Position numbers and translations under genes: made by a program. The notes under the pieces were generated by a model that worked only from the letters and a program-made list of their open reading frames with translations, was not told where the DNA came from and did not search any database. Positions 7,724 through 16,179 of a stretch of 41,545 nt of DNA are shown in pieces. How positions within the stretch are numbered: the stretch's first letter is position 1; the number at the start of each line of letters is the position of its first letter. This DNA comes from CAZHAC01 sp964383855. Lineage in GTDB: Bacteria > Chloroflexota > Dormibacteria > Dormibacterales > Dormibacteraceae. Location of the stretch: assembly GCA_964383855.1 (NCBI GenBank), contig CAYLIP010000019.1:1-41545 (forward strand), written 5' to 3'.

Positions 7724-9279
7724 CCGGCGGCGTGGCGGCGGCCGGAGCCGTGATCGCCTGGGCCGGCGCCACCCTCCTCGTGATCTCCGAGGGCCGGCGG
7801 GCTCTGGCCGCGGGCGCGGCGATCGCGGGGGCGGGCCTGGCGCTCGCGGTCGCGGAGCGGCCGCTGCCGGCCGTCGCCCTGCTCGCCGGCGGCCTGCTGG
7901 CCGGCGCCCTCCGCCTTCGTGGTGGTCCGCCCGGGTGGCAGGCGCTGCCGCCGGGCTCCACGCCGAGGCTGGTCCTGGCCATCGTGGCCGGGATNNNNNN
8001 NNNNNNNNNNNNNNNNNNNNNNNNNNNNNNNNNNNNNNNNNNNNNNNNNNNNNNNNNNNNNNNNNNNNNNNNNNNNNNNNNNNNNNNNNNNNNNGCGGGC
8101 GCGGTGGCGGTGGCGCTGCTGCGGCGAAACCGGCCGCTGGCCCTCGCCTGTGGCGCGCTGGCGGGGACGGCCGGAATGTTCATGCTGATGCCGCTGCTGC
8201 CTTTCACTCAGCACTCGGCGCTCGGCCTGGTCCTGCCCGGGCCGGGTCGCGCATTCGCCGTCGCCGCCGCGCTGACGCTGGCCATGGCGGTCACGCTCGC
8301 GCCCAGGACGATCGACCGCGTCTCCTTGCTCGCGGCCGGACTGGGCGGGCTGGCCGGCCTCGCCGCCCTGGCCGCCGCGCCCGACCCGGCGGCGATCGCG
8401 CTGGTGGTGGCGCTGCTCGCCGCCGGCCACGCCGCGGTGGCGGGCGTCCGCTCGTTCGCGGCCAGGGTGCGGGGACCGGCCTTCGGGGTGGTGCTCGTCA
8501 CCGGCGCCGTGCTGCTGGCGCACGACGGCGGGCCGGTCCTCCACCAGCGCCTGGCCGCCCTCGGCCTCGTGCTCGGACTGGTCGCCGCCGCCGGTCTGGT
8601 CCCGTTCCTGCCCCAGCTCGAGCCCGGCGAGCCGGCGCCCGCCTCCGCGATCGCCTGGACCGGGTTCTTCGGCCCCGCCGTGGCCTTCGACCTGCTGGCC
8701 CGCTCCCAGGCGCTGGTCACCCCGGACGCGGTGCCGGTCTACGGATCGGTCCTGGTCGGGATGGGCGTGCTCAATCTGCTCTGGGGACTGCTCGGCGCCT
8801 GGCTGGTGGAGGACCAGGTGGCCGCCTGGCGCTACTCCTTCCTCGCCGACTGGGGTCTCGCGCTGGTCGGCCTCGGCCTGGTGGTGGGCGATGGCACGCG
8901 CGCCGCCTACCTGGTTCTGATGGGCATCGTCCTCGTCCGCCTGCCGCTCTACCTGTGGGCGCGGCCCGTCCTGCTCGGCCGCGCGGCGCCCCACGGCGGG
9001 CCTTCCAACCTGCTCCTCTCGGCGGCGCTGGCAGGCGCCGCCCCGTTCGCCGGCTTCAGCGCCCGGCTTCTGCTGCTGCGCGCGGCGACCCAGGTCTACT
9101 GGCCGCTGGCCCTGGTTCTGGCGCTCGCCATGCTGCTCTGGCTGGCGCACGCCATGAGGCTCGGCAAGAGTCTCGGCCGGCCGCAGGGCAGAGCCGCCAT
9201 CGGCGTCGTCCTGGCCCTCGCCCTGAGCGTCTTCCTCGGGGTCCTCCCCGGGATCGCCCTGGCCGCGGGAGGGATATAG
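7720..9279 (+). CDS. Degenerate NuoL/M/N-like membrane subunit B (contains assembly gap)
   Basis: TTG at 7720 overlaps the preceding TGA. About 14 helices are predicted, and 100 Ns fall within the N-terminal third. Both sides of the gap read hydrophobic in the same frame, although the true gap length is unknown. AAAGLVPFLPQLEPGEP followed by APASAIAWTGFF aligns with the family motif FKAGLVPxHxWLPDA...P. EDQVAAWRYSFLADWGLALVG aligns with the D-x-K-R-L-x-A-Y-S-S-I-x-H-x-G helix, and AGAAPFAGFSARLLLLRAA with GxPPxAGFxxKLLL. The functional lysines are again replaced by Ala or Arg. It appears to be a paralogue of subunit A and forms an operon with its neighbours. Confidence 0.6.
   Translation: MTGGVAAAGAVIAWAGATLLVISEGRRALAAGAAIAGAGLALAVAERPLPAVALLAGGLLAGALRLRGGPPGWQALPPGSTPRLVLAIVAGXXXXXXXXXXXXXXXXXXXXXXXXXXXXXXXXXXAGAVAVALLRRNRPLALACGALAGTAGMFMLMPLLPFTQHSALGLVLPGPGRAFAVAAALTLAMAVTLAPRTIDRVSLLAAGLGGLAGLAALAAAPDPAAIALVVALLAAGHAAVAGVRSFAARVRGPAFGVVLVTGAVLLAHDGGPVLHQRLAALGLVLGLVAAAGLVPFLPQLEPGEPAPASAIAWTGFFGPAVAFDLLARSQALVTPDAVPVYGSVLVGMGVLNLLWGLLGAWLVEDQVAAWRYSFLADWGLALVGLGLVVGDGTRAAYLVLMGIVLVRLPLYLWARPVLLGRAAPHGGPSNLLLSAALAGAAPFAGFSARLLLLRAATQVYWPLALVLALAMLLWLAHAMRLGKSLGRPQGRAAIGVVLALALSVFLGVLPGIALAAGGI
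7995..8094. other. Scaffold gap (100 N)
   Basis: Exactly 100 Ns interrupt subunit B. The flanks do not repeat each other, unlike the gap at 24187, so real sequence is probably missing and its length is a placeholder. Confidence 0.97.
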
Positions 9280-9282
9280 GCC

Positions 9283-10143
9283 GTGCTCCAGCACCTGACC
9301 CAGGGTGCGGCGGCGCTCCTGCTATTTCCGGGCGCGCTTCTCACGCTCCTCTTCGGCGCCCTCGCCGAGGCCGCAGCCGCCTGGGTGGTGCCGCCGGGGA
9401 ATCGCGCCCGCCCAACCCTCCGGCCCACGCTGGCAGCCCTGCGCTCAGCGCTTCCGCGGCCGCCCGCCGTCCCCGCCGCCGCCGCGCTGATGGCGCTGCT
9501 GGCCGCCACCCAGGTCGCGGCGCCCTTCAACCCGCTCGCCCCGAGCGACCGCAACAGCCTGGTCGCCGCCGCCGCGCTGATGGGGGCGACATGGCTCGGC
9601 TGGGCCTGGGGGTGGGGAAGGCGCCGGTCGGACCCGCGGCTGGGGCTGCTGGTCCAGGCGATCTGGCTGCTGTCCGTGCTCCTGCCCGCGGTCGAGCCCG
9701 AGAACCTGCGCCCGCAGGTGCTGGGATCGATCACCGTCTCCGGGCTGCTGCCGCTGAAGCTCGCCTGCGGAACCCTCAACATGGCCTGCCTGCCGGCCCT
9801 GCTCCAGGTGGTTGCCGAGACCGCGCCGCAGGGCATACCGGGGGAGGGGGGCAGGGGCTCGGGTGGCTCCGAGGAGCGCGCCTTCCTCGCCGTGCGCACG
9901 CTGCTCTGGCTGCCTTGCTGCGGCCTCTTCGTGTCGCTCTTCTTCCCGGCCGCCGCCGACGACCTGTTCGGCCTGCTGCGCTTCCTGCTCCTGGTTGCGG
10001 GCACCGCGGCGGTGACGATTGCCATAGCCGCCAACCTCGCGCGCCGTCCGGCCGGGATGACGCAGCGGCTCTATGGCCGCCTGGCGCTGCCCTTCGCGGC
10101 CTTCGCGTCGGTGGTGGCGATCGTGACCTCGATCATCGACTGA
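9283..10143 (+). CDS. Membrane protein, possibly NuoH/HycD-like subunit C
   Basis: The protein has 286 residues and about seven to eight hydrophobic helices. The GTG at 9283 is preceded by GGGAGGG nine bases upstream, three bases after the previous stop. The N-terminus (LLLFPGALLTLLFGALAE, then a basic stretch ending PTLRPTLAALR) recalls the first helix and the GPPxxQPxxDxLKLL loop of NuoH/HycD proteins. LPLKLACGTLNMACLPALLQ is a later helix. This likeness is weak on its own and leans on the genomic context of two NuoL/M/N-like neighbours. No NuoB, C, D or hydrogenase subunit lies in the window. An unrelated membrane protein remains possible. Confidence 0.4.
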   Translation: MLQHLTQGAAALLLFPGALLTLLFGALAEAAAAWVVPPGNRARPTLRPTLAALRSALPRPPAVPAAAALMALLAATQVAAPFNPLAPSDRNSLVAAAALMGATWLGWAWGWGRRRSDPRLGLLVQAIWLLSVLLPAVEPENLRPQVLGSITVSGLLPLKLACGTLNMACLPALLQVVAETAPQGIPGEGGRGSGGSEERAFLAVRTLLWLPCCGLFVSLFFPAAADDLFGLLRFLLLVAGTAAVTIAIAANLARRPAGMTQRLYGRLALPFAAFASVVAIVTSIID

Positions 10144-10189
10144 CCCAAGATCTTGCGTTAAGGCCGGCTGATCAGTACTACTTGCGGTA

Positions 10190-10195
10190 TATGAT
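10190..10195 (+). promoter_or_regulatory. -10 box of the mre operon
   Basis: TATGAT (five of six consensus bases) sits in an AT-rich island between the membrane module and mreB. CTGATC sixteen bases upstream is a weak -35. Transcription would begin near 10202, which rules out the TTG at 10195 as a start and leaves a leader of about 40-60 nt. CTTGCG occurs twice (10152 and 10181) around it. Confidence 0.4.
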
Positions 10196-10260
10196 TGCCT
10201 GAACTCCCGCACGCATACCGCCAAACCGTCTTCTCCACGCCATTGAACGTACTCAACTCC

Positions 10261-11301
10261 GTGCTTGGGATCTGGTCCAGCGACATGGGCATCGACCTCG
10301 GAACGGCGAACACGCTCGTCCACATCCGAGGCCGAGGCATCGTGCTCGACGAGCCGTCGGTGGTTGCCGTCAGCCGGCGCACCGGGCAGGTGCTCAGCGT
10401 GGGCGCCGACGCCCGCCGGATGCTGGGCCGCACGCCGGCCGACATCGTCGCCCTGCGCCCTCTCAAGGACGGCGTGATCGCCGACTTCGAGCACACCGAG
10501 CAGATGATCAAGCACTTCATCGCCAAGGCTCACAACCGGGAATGGCACGTGTCGCACCCGCGCGTGGTGGTGGGCGTGCCGAGCGGCGTGACCGAGGTCG
10601 AAAAGCGCGCCGTGATCGATGCCTGCAGCAGCGCGGGGGCGCGCGAGGCGCACCTGATCGAGGAGCCGATGGCCGCCGCGATCGGGGCCGGCCTTCCCAT
10701 CCAGGAGGCGGGGGGATCGATGATCGTGGATATCGGGGGCGGCACCACCGAGGTCGCCGTCATCTCCCTGGGCGGCGTGGTGGCGGCCGAGTCGGCCCGG
10801 GTCGGCGGCGACGAGATGGATGACGCGATCGTCCAGTACGTCCGGCGCCACCTCGGGCTCCTGATCGGCGAGCGCACCGCCGAGGACATCAAGATCGCCA
10901 TGGGATCGGCCTTCCCGCTGCCCGAGGAGCGGGTCTTCACCGTCCGCGGTCGCGACCTCGTGACCGGCCTGCCCAAGGTGGTCGAGATGACCACCGCGCA
11001 CGTGCGCGAGGCCCTGACGCCAGTCCTGGTCGAGATCGCACGCGCCATTCGCTCGACGCTGGATGCGACGCCACCCGAGCTGCTGGAGGACATCATGCAG
11101 AGGGGCATCGCCCTCTGCGGTGGAGGCGCCCTCCTGGCCGGTCTCGACCAGCTGCTGGCTCACGACACGCTGATGCCGGTGCTCGTGGCCCGCGACCCCC
11201 TGACCTGCGTAGCCCGGGGCACCGGCGCCGTCCTCGAGGAGATGGAGACGCTCCGCCGCGTGCTGGTCAGGGAGCGCAGGGTCCGAGCCCTGAGGTACTG
11301 A
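10261..11301 (+). CDS. mreB: Rod shape-determining actin MreB
   Basis: This bacterial actin polymerises under the membrane and steers the elongation machinery. The phosphate-1 loop DMGIDLGTANTLVHIRG, the phosphate-2 motif VDIGGGTTEVAVISLGG and the adenosine motif GIALCGGGALLAGLD are intact. With the GTG at 10261 the protein has 346 residues and starts LGIWSSDMGIDLGTAN, matching the usual MreB length. TTG codons at 10243 and 10195 are in-frame alternatives. None has a Shine-Dalgarno, and the TATGAT box at 10190 excludes the longest. mreC follows six bases after the stop. Confidence 0.95.
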   Translation: MLGIWSSDMGIDLGTANTLVHIRGRGIVLDEPSVVAVSRRTGQVLSVGADARRMLGRTPADIVALRPLKDGVIADFEHTEQMIKHFIAKAHNREWHVSHPRVVVGVPSGVTEVEKRAVIDACSSAGAREAHLIEEPMAAAIGAGLPIQEAGGSMIVDIGGGTTEVAVISLGGVVAAESARVGGDEMDDAIVQYVRRHLGLLIGERTAEDIKIAMGSAFPLPEERVFTVRGRDLVTGLPKVVEMTTAHVREALTPVLVEIARAIRSTLDATPPELLEDIMQRGIALCGGGALLAGLDQLLAHDTLMPVLVARDPLTCVARGTGAVLEEMETLRRVLVRERRVRALRY

Positions 11302-11307
11302 GGCCCT

Positions 11308-12126
11308 ATGCGCCGCAGCCAGGCCACGTCGCGGTCGACAGGCTTCTTCGTGGCGGCTGCCCTGGCCACGGCGCTGCTCGTTCTGGTCAGTCACGTCCCC
11401 GCCCTGGCCGGACCTCGAGCCGCCGCCCGAGGCCTGCTCGCGCCGGCCGAGGCGGCCACGACCGAGGCCGAGTCGGCCGCCGGTGGCGCCGCGTCGGTCT
11501 TCGGCGACATCGCCTCGCTGCGTTCCGACAACCGCCGCCTCGCCGACGAGAACGCCCGTCTGCGGGCCCAGGTGGCTCAGCTCCAGGCGGCCGGCGCCGA
11601 GAACGATTCGCTGCGTCGCGATCTCGCATTCGAACGGGCCTTCGGCCACCGCATGGTGGCCGCCGGCGTGATCGCCCGCGGCCCCGACGCCTTCTCGCGC
11701 ACGCTCACCATCGACCGGGGCACAGCTGACGGTGTCGGCGCCGGCATGGTCGTCGTGACCGGCGCCGGGCTGGTCGGCCGCGTGCGCGAGGCGTCGCCGC
11801 ACGCGGCCGCCGTGCAGACGGTGGCCGACCCGCTGCTGCGCGTCAACGCGTACCTGGTCAGCTCCAACCTGGAGGGGACGGTGAGCGGTGGCAGCGGTCC
11901 CCTCCAGATGGAGGTGCAGCCACGAGCGGGGGCGGCCGCCGCGACCGGCGAGTGGGCGCTCACCTCTGGCGTCGGCGCCAGCTACCCGCGCGGAATCCCG
12001 ATCGGCCAGGTGACGCGATTCGTTCGCCGCGACGCCGCCACCAGCCACCTGGCCGAGCTGGCCTGGGCCAACGATCTCGCCCAGCTGAGCTCGGTGCTCG
12101 TGGTCACCGACTTCCGGCCCCGGTGA
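11308..12126 (+). CDS. mreC: Rod shape-determining protein MreC
   Basis: This 272-residue protein has one N-terminal membrane helix (about residues 12-33). A coiled coil (about 68-112) carries heptads such as LRSDNRRLADENARLRAQVAQL. The periplasmic beta-barrel domain contains TLTIDRGTADGVGAGMVVVTGAGLVG, a well-kept MreC signature. MreC links MreB/MreD to PBP2 and activates it. ATG 11308 lies just before the basic N-terminus. The stop overlaps the mreD start as GTGA. Confidence 0.93.
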   Translation: MRRSQATSRSTGFFVAAALATALLVLVSHVPALAGPRAAARGLLAPAEAATTEAESAAGGAASVFGDIASLRSDNRRLADENARLRAQVAQLQAAGAENDSLRRDLAFERAFGHRMVAAGVIARGPDAFSRTLTIDRGTADGVGAGMVVVTGAGLVGRVREASPHAAAVQTVADPLLRVNAYLVSSNLEGTVSGGSGPLQMEVQPRAGAAAATGEWALTSGVGASYPRGIPIGQVTRFVRRDAATSHLAELAWANDLAQLSSVLVVTDFRPR

Positions 12127-12611
12127 GCGCCCGCTCCGGCGCGCTGCTCCTGGGCGCGGTCATGCTCCAGGTCACGCTGCTCGGGCGCCTCCAGCCGGCC
12201 ATCCCGGAGCCCAATCTCGTCCTCGCCCTGGTCGTTGCCCGCGCCTTCCTGCACGGGGGCCGGGCGGGGATGATCTGGGGCCTGGCCGGGGGACTCCTGC
12301 TCGACCTCGCGGGAACCGGCCCCCTGGGCGTGCACGCGCTGGCCATGCTCGCCGCCGCCTACGCCGGCGGAGTGCTCGGCGCGACTTTCGAGAACCGGAG
12401 CCCGGGCCTGGCGGCGCTGGCCGGCGCGGCCGGATCGGCCGTCTATGGGGTCGTGGTCCTGGGAGCCGCGGACTCGCTGGGACTGGCCGACGTGGCGATG
12501 GCGCCGGGCATCCGGCTGGTCCTGGCCGGAAGCTTGGCCGGAGGCCTGCTGACGCTGGTGGTGGCACTGCTCATGCGGCGGCTGGAGCCGGGGCCGGCGG
12601 CGGCGTGGTAG
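12123..12611 (+). CDS. mreD: Rod shape-determining membrane protein MreD
   Basis: The protein has 162 residues and about five helices. It begins with the GTG at 12123 that overlaps the mreC TGA. The segment RAFLHGGRAGMIWGLAGGLLLDL matches the family pattern of a second helix followed by G-x-x-x-G-L-x-x-D. It belongs to the elongasome membrane core with MreC and RodA. A longer frame continues upstream inside mreC, but that is only open because of high GC. The stop lies seven bases inside mrdA, so the two are translationally coupled. Confidence 0.85.
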   Translation: MSARSGALLLGAVMLQVTLLGRLQPAIPEPNLVLALVVARAFLHGGRAGMIWGLAGGLLLDLAGTGPLGVHALAMLAAAYAGGVLGATFENRSPGLAALAGAAGSAVYGVVVLGAADSLGLADVAMAPGIRLVLAGSLAGGLLTLVVALLMRRLEPGPAAAW

Positions 12612-14500
12612 ACAGCTTTCGTTCGATCATGCTGGCCGGCATCGAGCCCCGGCCGCGCTGGTCGAGCCGGATGGTGGCCTTTGCGCTGGCCGGCCTCATC
12701 GCCGTGGGGGCGCTCGGCCTGCGCCTGTTCACCCTCCAGGTCGCCGAGCATTCGCGGCTGGTGGCGGCCGGGGTGGAGACGCGCGTCCGCCCGGTCGTGC
12801 TCGAGGCCGACCGCGGCATCATCTACGACCGTCACGGCGCCCAGCTGGTGGTCAACCAGCCGGCTTTTGCGCTCCAGGTCATCCCGGCCGCGCTCCCGGC
12901 CAACGCCACGCGCCGGCAGGCTGAGCTGGCCGAGGTGGCGCGCCTGGCCGGCATCGCAGAGACCGACCTGGCGGCCTCTCTGGCCAGGGCGCCCGACCTC
13001 TATCTGCCGGTCACGGTTCGCGCCGGCCTCGACGCCCGTTCAGCCGCGATCCTGAACGAGAGGCTGCCGCAGCTGCCGGGCGTCCAGCTCGAGAGCACGC
13101 CGGTCCGGACCTACACCGACCCCCGCGACTTCTCGCACGTCCTCGGCTACACGAACCGGCTCAACGCCGACGAGTACGCCAAGCTCCGCGCACTCGGCTA
13201 CGGGCCCGATGAGAGCGCCGGCAAGGCGGGCGTCGAAGCCGGTCTTGAGTCACTGCTCAGGGGCCGCAACGGGCTGGCTCGGGTGGAGACGGACGCGGCC
13301 GGTCTTGCCGTCCGCGACGTCGCCCGGAGGGAGCCGGTCGCCGGCGACAGCGTCTACCTGTCGATCGACAGAGGGCTGCAGCGGGCGACCATGGACGCCC
13401 TCCAGCAGGGCATCGACGCGGTCCACAAGAAGGCCGGCGCGGCCCTCGTGGTCAACCCGAGCACGGGTGAGCTGCTCTCCCTCGCCAGCTGGCCGGGGTA
13501 CGACACCAACCAGTTCACCAACGGGATCTCGGCCCCGGCCTACCAGCGCCTGCTGCAGGACCCGGGCCGGCCGCTCTACGACCGCGCCCTCTCGGGTCTC
13601 TACCCGCCCGGGTCCACCTTCAAGATGATCACGGCGGCGGCCGCCCTCCAGGAGGGCCGGATCACCTCCGATTCGACGCTCGGCTGTCCAGCCTCGATCC
13701 AGTACGGCGGGTGGTCGTACGCCAACTGGGCCGGCTACGACATGGGGTCGATGAACGTCGAGAAGGCGATCGCGGTCTCCTGCGACACGTTCTTCTACCG
13801 GGTGGCGGACATGGTCGGCGACATGACCCTGGCCTCGTACGCCCGGGCTTTCGGCTACGGGAGCGCGCCCCAGTTCGAGATCCCGGAGACTGCCGCCGGC
13901 CTCGTCCCCGACGAGCAGTGGAAGGCGCAGGCCTGCCAGCCGGCGACAGGTGGCCAGGGCGCCCCTCCTCCATCCGCCGACTGCCGCTGGAACCCCGGCG
14001 AGACCCTGACCATGGGCATCGGCCAGTCGGCCCTTCTCACCACCCCCCTGATCCAGGCCATGTACGTGAGCGCGCTCGCCAACGGCGGCACCGTCCTCCA
14101 CCCCGAGCTGGTTCGCCGCGTCGTCGACCCGGCGGGGCAGGTCGTGCAGTCGGCGCAGCCGCGGCCGGTCTCGCAGGTGCCGGTCTCGGCGGAGAACCTG
14201 GAGGTGGTGCGCCAGGGGATGCGCATGTGCCTCGAGGATCCTCATGGGACCGGCTACCGGTTCCGGCTCGACCACTTCGGCCACGGTGGCGGCTGCAAGA
14301 CCGGCACCGCGCAGTTCGGGGGCAGCGGCACCGAGCTGCCCACCCACGCCTGGTTCACCTTCTTCTCCCCCTACGCCAACCCCGAGATCGCGATCGTGGT
14401 CCTGGTCGAGGCGGGGGGCGAGGGGGACGAGGTCGCCGAACCGATCGCGGTCAAGATCGCCGACTACTACTACGCGCACCGAGACCAGATCCGAGCGTGA
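12605..14500 (+). CDS. mrdA: Penicillin-binding protein 2 (elongasome transpeptidase)
   Basis: This 631-residue class B PBP cross-links lateral wall peptidoglycan. One N-terminal helix (about residues 22-42) is followed by the dimerisation domain beginning LEADRGIIYDRHGAQLVVN. The transpeptidase domain has the SxxK motif PPGSTFK with nucleophile Ser337. The second motif appears as S-C-D in AVSCDTFFY, instead of SxN, and the third is KTG in CKTGTAQFGG. The GTG at 12605 overlaps the end of mreD, and its TGA overlaps rodA. The order mreBCD-mrdA-rodA identifies it as PBP2 and not the divisome FtsI. Inner-membrane anchored, active outside. Confidence 0.95.
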   Translation: MVDSFRSIMLAGIEPRPRWSSRMVAFALAGLIAVGALGLRLFTLQVAEHSRLVAAGVETRVRPVVLEADRGIIYDRHGAQLVVNQPAFALQVIPAALPANATRRQAELAEVARLAGIAETDLAASLARAPDLYLPVTVRAGLDARSAAILNERLPQLPGVQLESTPVRTYTDPRDFSHVLGYTNRLNADEYAKLRALGYGPDESAGKAGVEAGLESLLRGRNGLARVETDAAGLAVRDVARREPVAGDSVYLSIDRGLQRATMDALQQGIDAVHKKAGAALVVNPSTGELLSLASWPGYDTNQFTNGISAPAYQRLLQDPGRPLYDRALSGLYPPGSTFKMITAAAALQEGRITSDSTLGCPASIQYGGWSYANWAGYDMGSMNVEKAIAVSCDTFFYRVADMVGDMTLASYARAFGYGSAPQFEIPETAAGLVPDEQWKAQACQPATGGQGAPPPSADCRWNPGETLTMGIGQSALLTTPLIQAMYVSALANGGTVLHPELVRRVVDPAGQVVQSAQPRPVSQVPVSAENLEVVRQGMRMCLEDPHGTGYRFRLDHFGHGGGCKTGTAQFGGSGTELPTHAWFTFFSPYANPEIAIVVLVEAGGEGDEVAEPIAVKIADYYYAHRDQIRA

Positions 14501-15645
14501 GGCTGCGCTGGTATCACCGCCTCGACCACCTCCAGGTCCTGCTCGTGGCGGCCCTCGTCGGCCTGGGCCTGATGACGCTCTACTCGGCCTCGCGCAGCGA
14601 GTTCACGGCCCAGGTCGCGGGCCTCGGCCTGGGCCTGGTTGCCTTTGCCGGCCTGGCGGTCCTGGACTACCGGCGGCTTCGGCCGGCGGCACCCTATCTC
14701 TACGCGCTCGGCCTTCTCCTTCTGCTCTTCGTCGAGGCGGCGGGCCACACCGCCTACGGCGCTCAGCGCTGGATCCGGCTCGGCGGCGTCCAGGTCCAGC
14801 CGTCAGAGCTGGCCAAGCTCTTCGTGCTCGTGGCGCTGGCCGCCTGCCTGGCCTCCCGGTCCCGGGTGGGAGCGCGCGAGATGGCGCTCGCCGCGCTGAT
14901 CGGCATTCCCCCCATGGCCCTCGTGCTTGCCCAGCCCGACCTCGGCACCGCCATAGTCTTCGGCGCGCTGCTGCTCGGCCTGCTCTTCCTTGGGGGCGCC
15001 CCCAGGCTGCTGATGGCCGGGCTGCTGGGCGGTGGCCTGGCCGCCCTGCCGCTCCTGCCGCACCTGCTCCACGGCTACCAGCGGCGGCGCCTGGAGACCT
15101 TCCTCGATCCCTCCCGGGACCCGCTGGGCGCCGGCTACAACCTGATCCAGGCCCGAGTCGCGATCGGCTCCGGAGGCATCACCGGCCAGGGCTGGCTGCA
15201 TGGGTCGATGGGCCGCCTGGGCTACGTCCCCGAGCGCACGTCCGACTTCGTGTTCGCCGTCTTCGCCGAGCAGTTCGGGCTCATCGGCTGCCTGCTGCTC
15301 CTCGTCCTCTTCGCTGCGCTCCTGGTCCGCGTGCTGGGCTCAGGCGCCGCCGCGCCCGACCGTTTCGGCCGCCTGCTCTGCCTGGGAGCGGCGGTCGTCT
15401 TCCTGACCCAGGTCGTCCAGAACGTCGGCATGAATGTCGGGCTGACCCCGGTGGCCGGCATACCGCTGCCCTTCATCTCCCACGGCAGCTCGGCCCTGGT
15501 CACGGAGCTCGCGACGCTGGGGATTGTTCAGTCGGTCATGCTTCGGCGGCGGCTGGTGGTTCACGGACAGCCGGCGGCCGGCCGCCCGCTGATCAACGAA
15601 CGGGGCACGGTGGCCCTCTGGGAGCCGCGAACGACGTCTTTTTAG
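14497..15645 (+). CDS. rodA: Peptidoglycan polymerase RodA (SEDS family)
   Basis: The protein has 382 residues and about ten helices. It starts with the GTG at 14497 (GTGA overlap with mrdA). SEDS signatures include GAQRWIRLGGVQVQPSELAKL, the LAQPDLGTA motif carrying the essential aspartate, the extracellular YQRRRLETFLDP loop, GSGGITGQGWLHGS and IPLPFISHGSSA. RodA is the glycosyltransferase that polymerises lipid II together with PBP2. It ends the mre/mrd operon; the rplU promoter box begins two bases after its stop. Confidence 0.96.
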   Translation: MRLRWYHRLDHLQVLLVAALVGLGLMTLYSASRSEFTAQVAGLGLGLVAFAGLAVLDYRRLRPAAPYLYALGLLLLLFVEAAGHTAYGAQRWIRLGGVQVQPSELAKLFVLVALAACLASRSRVGAREMALAALIGIPPMALVLAQPDLGTAIVFGALLLGLLFLGGAPRLLMAGLLGGGLAALPLLPHLLHGYQRRRLETFLDPSRDPLGAGYNLIQARVAIGSGGITGQGWLHGSMGRLGYVPERTSDFVFAVFAEQFGLIGCLLLLVLFAALLVRVLGSGAAAPDRFGRLLCLGAAVVFLTQVVQNVGMNVGLTPVAGIPLPFISHGSSALVTELATLGIVQSVMLRRRLVVHGQPAAGRPLINERGTVALWEPRTTSF

Positions 15646-15646
15646 G

Positions 15647-15652
15647 TACAAT
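15647..15652 (+). promoter_or_regulatory. -10 box of rplU, leaderless
   Basis: TACAAT (five of six consensus bases) lies eight bases before the GTG of rplU, so the transcript should begin at or next to the start codon. It sits directly after the rodA stop and separates the cell-shape operon from the ribosomal cluster. No -35 hexamer is evident. Confidence 0.5.
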
Positions 15653-15660
15653 CCCGGTTC

Positions 15661-16179
15661 GTGCCCAGCCCCGCCAGTTCGCTTTCGGCTGTCATCGTCA
15701 GCGGAGGCAAGCAGTATCGCGTGAGCCCCGGCGACCGCATCCTGGTCGACAGGATGGCCGGGGACCCCGGTTCCGAGGTCACCCTCGACCGGGTGCTGAT
15801 GCTCGCCGACGGTGACGACGTCAAGGTGGGCGTGCCCGCGGTCGACGGTGCCACCGTCACCGCCCGCGTGATCGGTCCTGCTCGCGGCCCCAAGATCGAC
15901 GTGCTCCGCTACAAGTCCAAGAAGCGGGTCCGCGTGCACCGCGGCGCCCGCGCCGACCTGACGGCGCTCGAGATCCTGACGGTTGGCGGCAAGGGCGCCA
16001 CCGCGCCGGAAAAGGGCAAGAAGGCCGAGAAGGCCGAGAAGGCCGACCAGCCGGAAAAGGCCGAGAGGCCAGCCGCGGCCGAGAAGGCGGCGGCCGCGAA
16101 GCCCGCCCCGCGGCGCGCGGCGGCCAGGAAGACCGCCGAGCCGGCGCCGGCCGGCGAGGAGGGAGAGGATGGCGCATAA
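15661..16179 (+). CDS. rplU: 50S ribosomal protein L21 with long Ala/Lys/Glu tail
   Basis: Residues 8-108 form a normal L21: AVIVSGGKQYRVSPGDRILVDR, then the YKSKKRVRVHRGARADLT region that binds 23S rRNA. The remaining 60 or so residues are a low-complexity tail rich in Ala, Lys, Glu and Pro with KAEKAEKAD-type repeats. Total length is 172 residues against about 103 in typical L21. GTG at 15661 is placed by the TACAAT box. rpmA starts 11 bases before this stop with a good Shine-Dalgarno inside the tail coding region. Confidence 0.95.
   Translation: MPSPASSLSAVIVSGGKQYRVSPGDRILVDRMAGDPGSEVTLDRVLMLADGDDVKVGVPAVDGATVTARVIGPARGPKIDVLRYKSKKRVRVHRGARADLTALEILTVGGKGATAPEKGKKAEKAEKADQPEKAERPAAAEKAAAAKPAPRRAAARKTAEPAPAGEEGEDGA

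Noticed and set aside
10195..10260. Longer mreB N-terminus from the TTG at 10195
   Set aside because: The TTG overlaps the likely -10 box TATGAT and would add 22 residues with no counterpart in MreB proteins.
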